Positions 59,870 to 64,000 of a DNA stretch of 64,000 nucleotides are shown piece after piece. How positions within the stretch are numbered: the stretch's first letter is position 1; every line of letters begins with the position of its first letter. The translations under genes and the position numbers were made by a program. Source of the stretch: Apoderus coryli (taxonomy: Eukaryota > Arthropoda > Insecta > Coleoptera > Attelabidae); NCBI GenBank assembly GCA_911728435.2, contig OU452199.1:44471004-44535003 (forward strand). Direction: 5' to 3'. The notes beneath the pieces are model-generated. The model did not search any database. It was not told where the DNA came from and was given only the letters and a program-made list of their open reading frames with translations.

Positions 59870-60115
59870 TTGTTGCAACTATGTTGAATAGTCCTGATGT
59901 GGCACCCAATGATTTCGTTTTTTCGCCAGATTGGAAAAAAATTATGACAAATGGTTCGGACGCAGCCAAACGTTGAATATTTTGAAAAACAGTAAAACAA
60001 CTTCCAATGAAATATTACGCCAAAAATATAAGTAGTCAATTCATTGCAGAGTACAAGTCTCGTTAAAGGATTATGAAGAATTATAACCAGCTTCTGATGT
60101 TCTGATACAACTGCT
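59870..60115 (+). pseudogene. mariner-type transposase C-terminal scrap
   Basis: NSPDVAPNDFVFSPDWKKIM corresponds to the third catalytic Asp region (SPDLAPxD) of mariner transposases. After a stop, the sense continues with FEKTVKQLPMKYYAKN in another frame. No terminal repeats were assigned. Confidence 0.4.
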
Positions 60116-60490
60116 TGCACTAATTCCTTGAATATACCGGGTGTCCCGGGAAAGTGTGGCATATCAAAGTTATATTTTTTTAAATGGAACACCCAGTATT
60201 TTTTGGATTTTTTAAACACTGGATAAAATAGAGTAAAGTTATTATTATGATCACTATACCTAAATCTACCCGTTTGTCCAGTTTTTGCGTTTTTTTTTTG
60301 CAAAAAATAGGGTCATTTTGAAAGACATTCTGTTCGTTCATTTTTTTAGCTAAACTGTTAAAAATTTTAAAATTCCAAGTGAATAGGACACACATTAGGT
60401 CGGTGTATCAATCATATTTATTTAATTACAATAAAAAAACATACATCGTCTCCACTAATAAATTTTTCATTATTAAGATTCCTTTATAAA

Positions 60491-60519
60491 TGTTTCGGAG
60501 TCGCGCTCCATCATCAGCC
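60491..60519 (-). ncRNA. hammerhead-like motif, minus strand, cleavage site lost
   Basis: Minus strand: CTGATGA (60511-60517), extra T, GGAG/CTCC stem II, GAAA (60493-60496), then CATTTA in place of CATGTC. The ribozyme core is kept but the cleavage triplet is gone. Confidence 0.5.
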
Positions 60520-60588
60520 TTAAATTTTTGTATGTCAGGGGCCTTGCCCGTATGTTTGTTGTTTTTTAAATACTTAAGATTTAAATTT

Positions 60589-60628
60589 AAGGCTGATGAT
60601 GGAGCGGGACTCCGAAACATGTCCTCTT
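60589..60628 (+). ncRNA. hammerhead-ribozyme-like motif
   Basis: AAGG, core CTGATGA (60593-60599), extra T, GGAG/CTCC stem II with loop CGGGA, GAAA (60614-60617), CATG, TC (60622-60623). Identical in all core parts to the 7.4-kb copy. Stem I is imperfect (AAGG against CTCTT). Confidence 0.6.
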
Positions 60629-60739
60629 TTATAAAAGAATCTTAATAATAACAAATTTATTAGTGGAGACGATGTATGTTTTTTTATTGTAATTATATTA
60701 CACTCCACTGCATCCAATGGATTACTTCTTTAATTTTAG

Positions 60740-61744
60740 ATTTATTTAAATAACTTTCTTATTTTAAATAGCATACCCTATATTTCATAGCACCTGTCGA
60801 TACTAATTAATGTTCTCTATCAAATGGTATTAGACTTCCCTATACCTAACTGTCACCGTTTCCCAAGAAATAATTATTTTAACTTATTTAACTTATTGAT
60901 TTTACTTTTAATAGTACACCCTGTAATTTACATTATTAAATTACTATTGACTGATCGGTATTCGAATATTACAATGGTTTCCGTAGGAAAATTGGAACTT
61001 CAAAGACAACAAGGTTTCTCTACCATCAAATATGGGACCATACGAATCGTACTTAAAAAGTTTTACATTACAATTTATTGGTTACCTAATTCTAACAAAC
61101 TTTGAAAGTTAAAACTTAAGAATAATAAAATAAGTAAAAATTTTTAACATTCAGTAACATATTCATAATTCTTAAAAATTATCAACAAAAAAAGACTTAA
61201 GTACTTATACCATACATATTTACTAGCTACAAAAAATGCTCAAAATGTTGGCTGTTATTTTCAATACACAGTTGAATTCTTTTTTCAAATGAATGTCTGA
61301 CATTTGCTAATAATTGTGGTGTAATTCTATCAAAAGCAGTTATAATCCCGTGTTGTTGTTGGCGTATCATAAATAATGTTTTTAATATATCACCATTAGA
61401 AAAAATCTAGTGGTGTTAAGTCTGGAGACCTTGGGGGCCAGTTTTATGGACCACCGCGGCCAATCCAATTCTCAAGAAATAAACGATCTAGAGTACGCCT
61501 TACTAGCCTATGGAAATGTCATCAAATCAAGAAGACAAAAAATATTTAAGTTAAAATATTTTTTTCTTGGGAAACACTGACAGTTAGGTATAGCGAAGCC
61601 TAATACCATTTGATAGAGAACATTAATTACTATCGACAGCTGCAATTTTTTGTAGCTATGAAAGATAGGGTGTGCTATTTAAAATAAGAAAGTTATTTAA
61701 ATAACTATGATTGATAAGAACAAATAAAAATTGTGACCACCCTG
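60740..61744. mobile_element. inner CACCCTG-TA element with transposase relic
   Basis: 60740-60870 (AAATAACTTTCTTATTTTAA, ATAGCACCTGTCGAT, CAAATGGTATTAG) is the reverse complement of 61565-61700. The right end CCACCCTG-TA is at 61744. The left end seems lost where the hammerhead pair entered. It carries a decayed transposase on the minus strand. Confidence 0.65.
61227..61505 (-). pseudogene. mariner/Tc1-superfamily transposase C-terminus
   Basis: Minus strand: ENWIGRGGP, then NWPPRSPDLTPLDFF (third catalytic Asp region), a frameshift, then QLLANVRHSFEKRIQLCIEN and NSQHFEHFL before a TAG at 61227. The WPPRSPDLTPLDFF box is typical of insect mariner-superfamily enzymes. Its position between CACCCTG-type arms suggests this enzyme group mobilised the CAGGGTG elements. 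Confidence 0.65.
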
Positions 61745-62552
61745 TACAATATTTACAATTGGGCTATACACCGACCTAATGTATGTCCTATTAACTTTCC
61801 ATTTTAAAATTTTAAACAGTTTAGCTAAAAAAATGAACGCAAAGAATGTTTTTAAAAATGACCCTATTTTCTGCAATTTTAATTTTGTTAGGCAATGAGA
61901 GACCGAGGCGAATGTACTGCCCGACCCGGTATATTTTGGGTTATAAAACATTTCTTAACCTAAACGACCTCATTTCGTTTCTCCTCTCCTAAATCCAAAT
62001 AAACATTTTGGGGCCGCGATCATAAATTTCGGTATTACTTCTACAACCATTAAATTGAAACTACCATCGTTCTCCTATATTTCGGTTATATATTTTGATA
62101 TTTAGACCAGGTAAAGTTGCGTCTCTGCAATAGAAAATTTATTAATTAAATTACTACAACGGTATTCAAATAGATGAAATAATTACGTATTTAAATATAA
62201 TTTGAATCAATACCGATGGGGATTTCTTTAACAACATCATACAAATTGGCACAATAATAGTTTTTTGTGTTGATATTTTTTGGCCGCATTTGAAATTTCC
62301 GCATAGGAACTGCCGAAAAAGCACTACTTTACGGCTGTTAATGATGATGATTGTCATGATTTTATACAGTCGACTAAAATAGTTATTTGTATTTATTTTT
62401 TTATTATTCTTGAACCGCTATTCTATTTTTTTTCAGTTTACTTTTTTCTTGGGGTGTTCGGTTCTTATAAAAATTCCTCTTTACACAACTTCTCTACATA
62501 AAAATATTCATATTTATTTTCGTCACTATCAAACAAACAAAAATCAATAACA

Positions 62553-62590
62553 AACGACGTTTCGTTACTAATTAGTAACTTCCTCAGGTT
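62553..62590 (-). ncRNA. hammerhead-ribozyme-like motif, minus strand
   Basis: Minus strand: AAC, core CTGAGGA (62581-62587), extra A, 6-bp stem II GTTACT/AGTAAC, GAAA (62560-62563), CG, TC (62556-62557), GTT closing a 3-bp stem I. Apart from the extra base before stem II, all core positions are intact. Upstream TTCTTGGGGTGTTCGGTTC resembles the flank of the 10.6-kb copy. Confidence 0.55.
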
Positions 62591-62639
62591 GAACAACATT
62601 TTTTTTTCCCTTTCATTGTTGTTGTTTTATAAAAAAAAT

Positions 62640-63735
62640 AAAAGAATTATATTTCGAACAAAAAGTACGAAGCATTAGTCGAATAATTATTAAATAACGC
62701 GTTAGCTTTTTGATAGTATTAAAAGGATTATGTACGTTTTAAATTTATGTGATTTGTTCATATCTTTTGTAAAATTTAGAGATTCTAAGGATTTTTGGAA
62801 TAGTCCGTAAAGCTGTCAGGACGACTTTTAGGGACTAGACCGAAAAATAAGCATTTTACCCTGTATTGATAAATAAAATGCGAAATATGAACCCATGTTT
62901 TATGGGGGGTGGAGACAAATGGTTTTGAAGGAAAAAAAATAAGAATTTTTACGTACTCAATAAAATGTTCAAGTGTATTTTCTAATTTCTTTTGGGAACA
63001 GTATAAATATACTTACCTTGGCCAGTGTCGCAATAAAAATGCAGTTAAAACCTGTACTTAATGCTGTTAATATCTTGTAATATTATGTGCATGATGTCTA
63101 TTGGGAAATCAGTCAAAGAATAATTGTTATCATTGTCGAAATTAGATTTTCAATATTAACAGGAAATTATCGAAACAGTTCTTTGGAGAAATTATACCAA
63201 TTCACGGTGAGTTGATGAATTTGAAAGCGCCGCCGAACTCTAGAAGATTTAAGTACCATAGCCACCCCTGTTGTACAGATACACTGAAAAAAATCTAAAA
63301 ATGAACCCTAATAAATAATTATTTGGCTTTTATTTGTTTAACTCAAACAAAATTTATTTGACTCAAATAAAGTGTTTGTTATTTGATTTTTTAAAAATAT
63401 TTATTTGGCCTGGGCTGCTTTGGCAGAAATAAATATTTATTTAATTTAAATAACAGATTAAAGTTAATTACTGGTTATTTGAAACAAGTCCACCGTTATT
63501 TGAATCAAATAAATAATAATAAAATGAGCCGAAGCGCATGGCTGTTGGGGATTCAACTCCATAGCGCACGCGTCTTAGTTTTGATATTAGTCCAATGTAG
63601 AATGTGATATTTATTGTGTTAGTTATGACTAATACTAATTTATAATAAATAAATATAATTATAATAAATAAAAAAATAATATGTGTTGAACATTATTTTT
63701 CTAGAAATTAATTTGCAAATATTATTATTAATAAA
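62640..63735. other. no gene recognised
   Basis: AT-rich sequence. 63295-63520 contains repeated ATTTGAnTCAAAT-type short palindromes. Nothing coding. Confidence 0.4.
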
Positions 63736-63737
63736 TC

Positions 63738-64000
63738 AGAAACTGTTTGGATCAATTGTTCAAAAAACACCTACACACGTAATATTTTTGGGGATTGTTT
63801 TATTTTGAACACCCGGTAGATCTGATTTAAGATTATTATTATTTTTAAGGAGCACGTTATTTAGTTAGGGTTCATTCTTTATAAGAGTCCATACAAAAAT
63901 TTTAAATCAGATCTACAGGGTGTTCAAACTGAAACAATTAATTATTACGTACGTAGGTGTTTTTTGAACAATTCATCCAAACAGTTGCCATAGTTTTATT
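63738..64000. repeat. inverted repeat running off the window edge
   Basis: AACTGTTTGGAT and CAAAAAACACCTAC (63740-63780), then GAACACCCGGTAGATCTGATTT (63808-63830), are mirrored at 63900-63995. The CACCCGG-TA and TA-CAGGGTG ends face each other across a 70-bp spacer. Confidence 0.7.

Larger units (their letters stand above)
60430..60720. repeat. inverted pair of hammerhead-repeat ends
   Basis: 60430-60530 and 60585-60690 are reverse complements (CATCGTCTCCACTAATAAAT; CAGCCTTAAATTT). They meet around a short spacer with GCCTTGCCCGTATG. The right flank continues to CACTCCACTGCATCCAATGG, which also follows the 7.4-kb motif. Confidence 0.75.
60137..61929. mobile_element. TA-flanked CCGGGTG inverted-repeat element with nested insertions
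   Basis: CCGGGTGTCC (60137, after TATA) and GACCCGG (61929, before TATA) mark the ends. The arms 60260-60408 and 61763-61880 are reverse complements (GACCCTATTTT, CTAAACTGTTAAAAATTTTA, TTAGGTCGGTGTA). A second inverted-repeat element and a hammerhead-bearing hairpin lie inside. Confidence 0.7.

Noticed and set aside
59803..60303. 166-aa minus-strand ORF
   Set aside because: Spans the boundary of the 60137 element and overlaps a transposase relic on the other strand; no family resemblance.
1..64000. CRISPR arrays, bacterial operons, rRNA
   Set aside because: No regularly spaced direct repeats with unique spacers, no prokaryotic gene structure, and no rRNA-like sequence were seen.

Overview
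This is an AT-rich, intron-bearing eukaryotic window dominated by transposable elements. Several things point to an insect: short introns of about 56-80 bp beside TE-filled long ones, DD41D mariner elements, RTE and Jockey/CR1-type non-LTR elements, Helentron-like rolling-circle elements carrying a (CAGA)n microsatellite, and many small inverted-repeat elements with TA-CAGGGTG ends. A beetle is my best guess, but that is inference.

One convincing host gene was assembled by eye on the + strand at 29714-44795. It has nine coding exons whose phases all fit. They sum to exactly 4,080 nt, giving a 1,359-aa protein with a signal peptide and long mixed-charge low-complexity stretches. I do not recognise the family. 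Its introns hold an antisense LINE (35060-36300), an RTE element (41405-43090), a Tc1 element (43421-44511), a THAP exon inside an inverted repeat (31127-32618), another LINE tail and a Tc1 fragment.

Layout. 0.8-1.75 kb: Jockey-type RT relic. 4.3-5.1 kb: broken THAP gene. 7.4 kb: hammerhead-like motif. 8.0-8.6 kb: RT relic. 9.0-9.4 kb: 65-bp minisatellite. 10.6-14.6 kb: one Helentron-like element inserted into another of opposite orientation, bracketed by an inverted pair of hammerhead-like motifs. 14.8-17.8 kb: a third copy interrupted by other elements including a DD41D mariner. 19-21 kb: nested inverted repeats, perhaps Harbinger-like. 22.37-26.94 kb: a four-level nest (TA-flanked inverted-repeat element, Helentron-like element, palindromic CAGGGTG element, hairpin with two head-to-head hammerhead ribozymes). 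27.4-29.6 kb: LINE. 29.7-44.9 kb: host gene. 44.9-45.3 kb: RT relic. 45.9-47.2 kb: second DD41D mariner. 50.5-50.9 kb: Crypton-like recombinase fragment. 51.86-54.21 kb: P-element-like unit with THAP exons and an 8-bp target duplication. 57-62 kb: several TA-flanked inverted-repeat elements, one with a transposase relic and another inverted hammerhead-like pair.

The most interesting signal is the set of hammerhead ribozyme motifs. The copy at 23987-24030 matches the classical core at every position: CTGATGA, a GTC/GAC stem II closing pair, GAAA, a palindromic CGGCCG stem III, a GTC cleavage site and a 6-bp stem I. A mirror copy lies about 150 bp away in the same hairpin. Another eight or so sites share a variant core with one extra base before stem II and a minimal stem III (CATG or CG), the style described for Penelope-like retroelements. 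No Penelope ORF is visible here.
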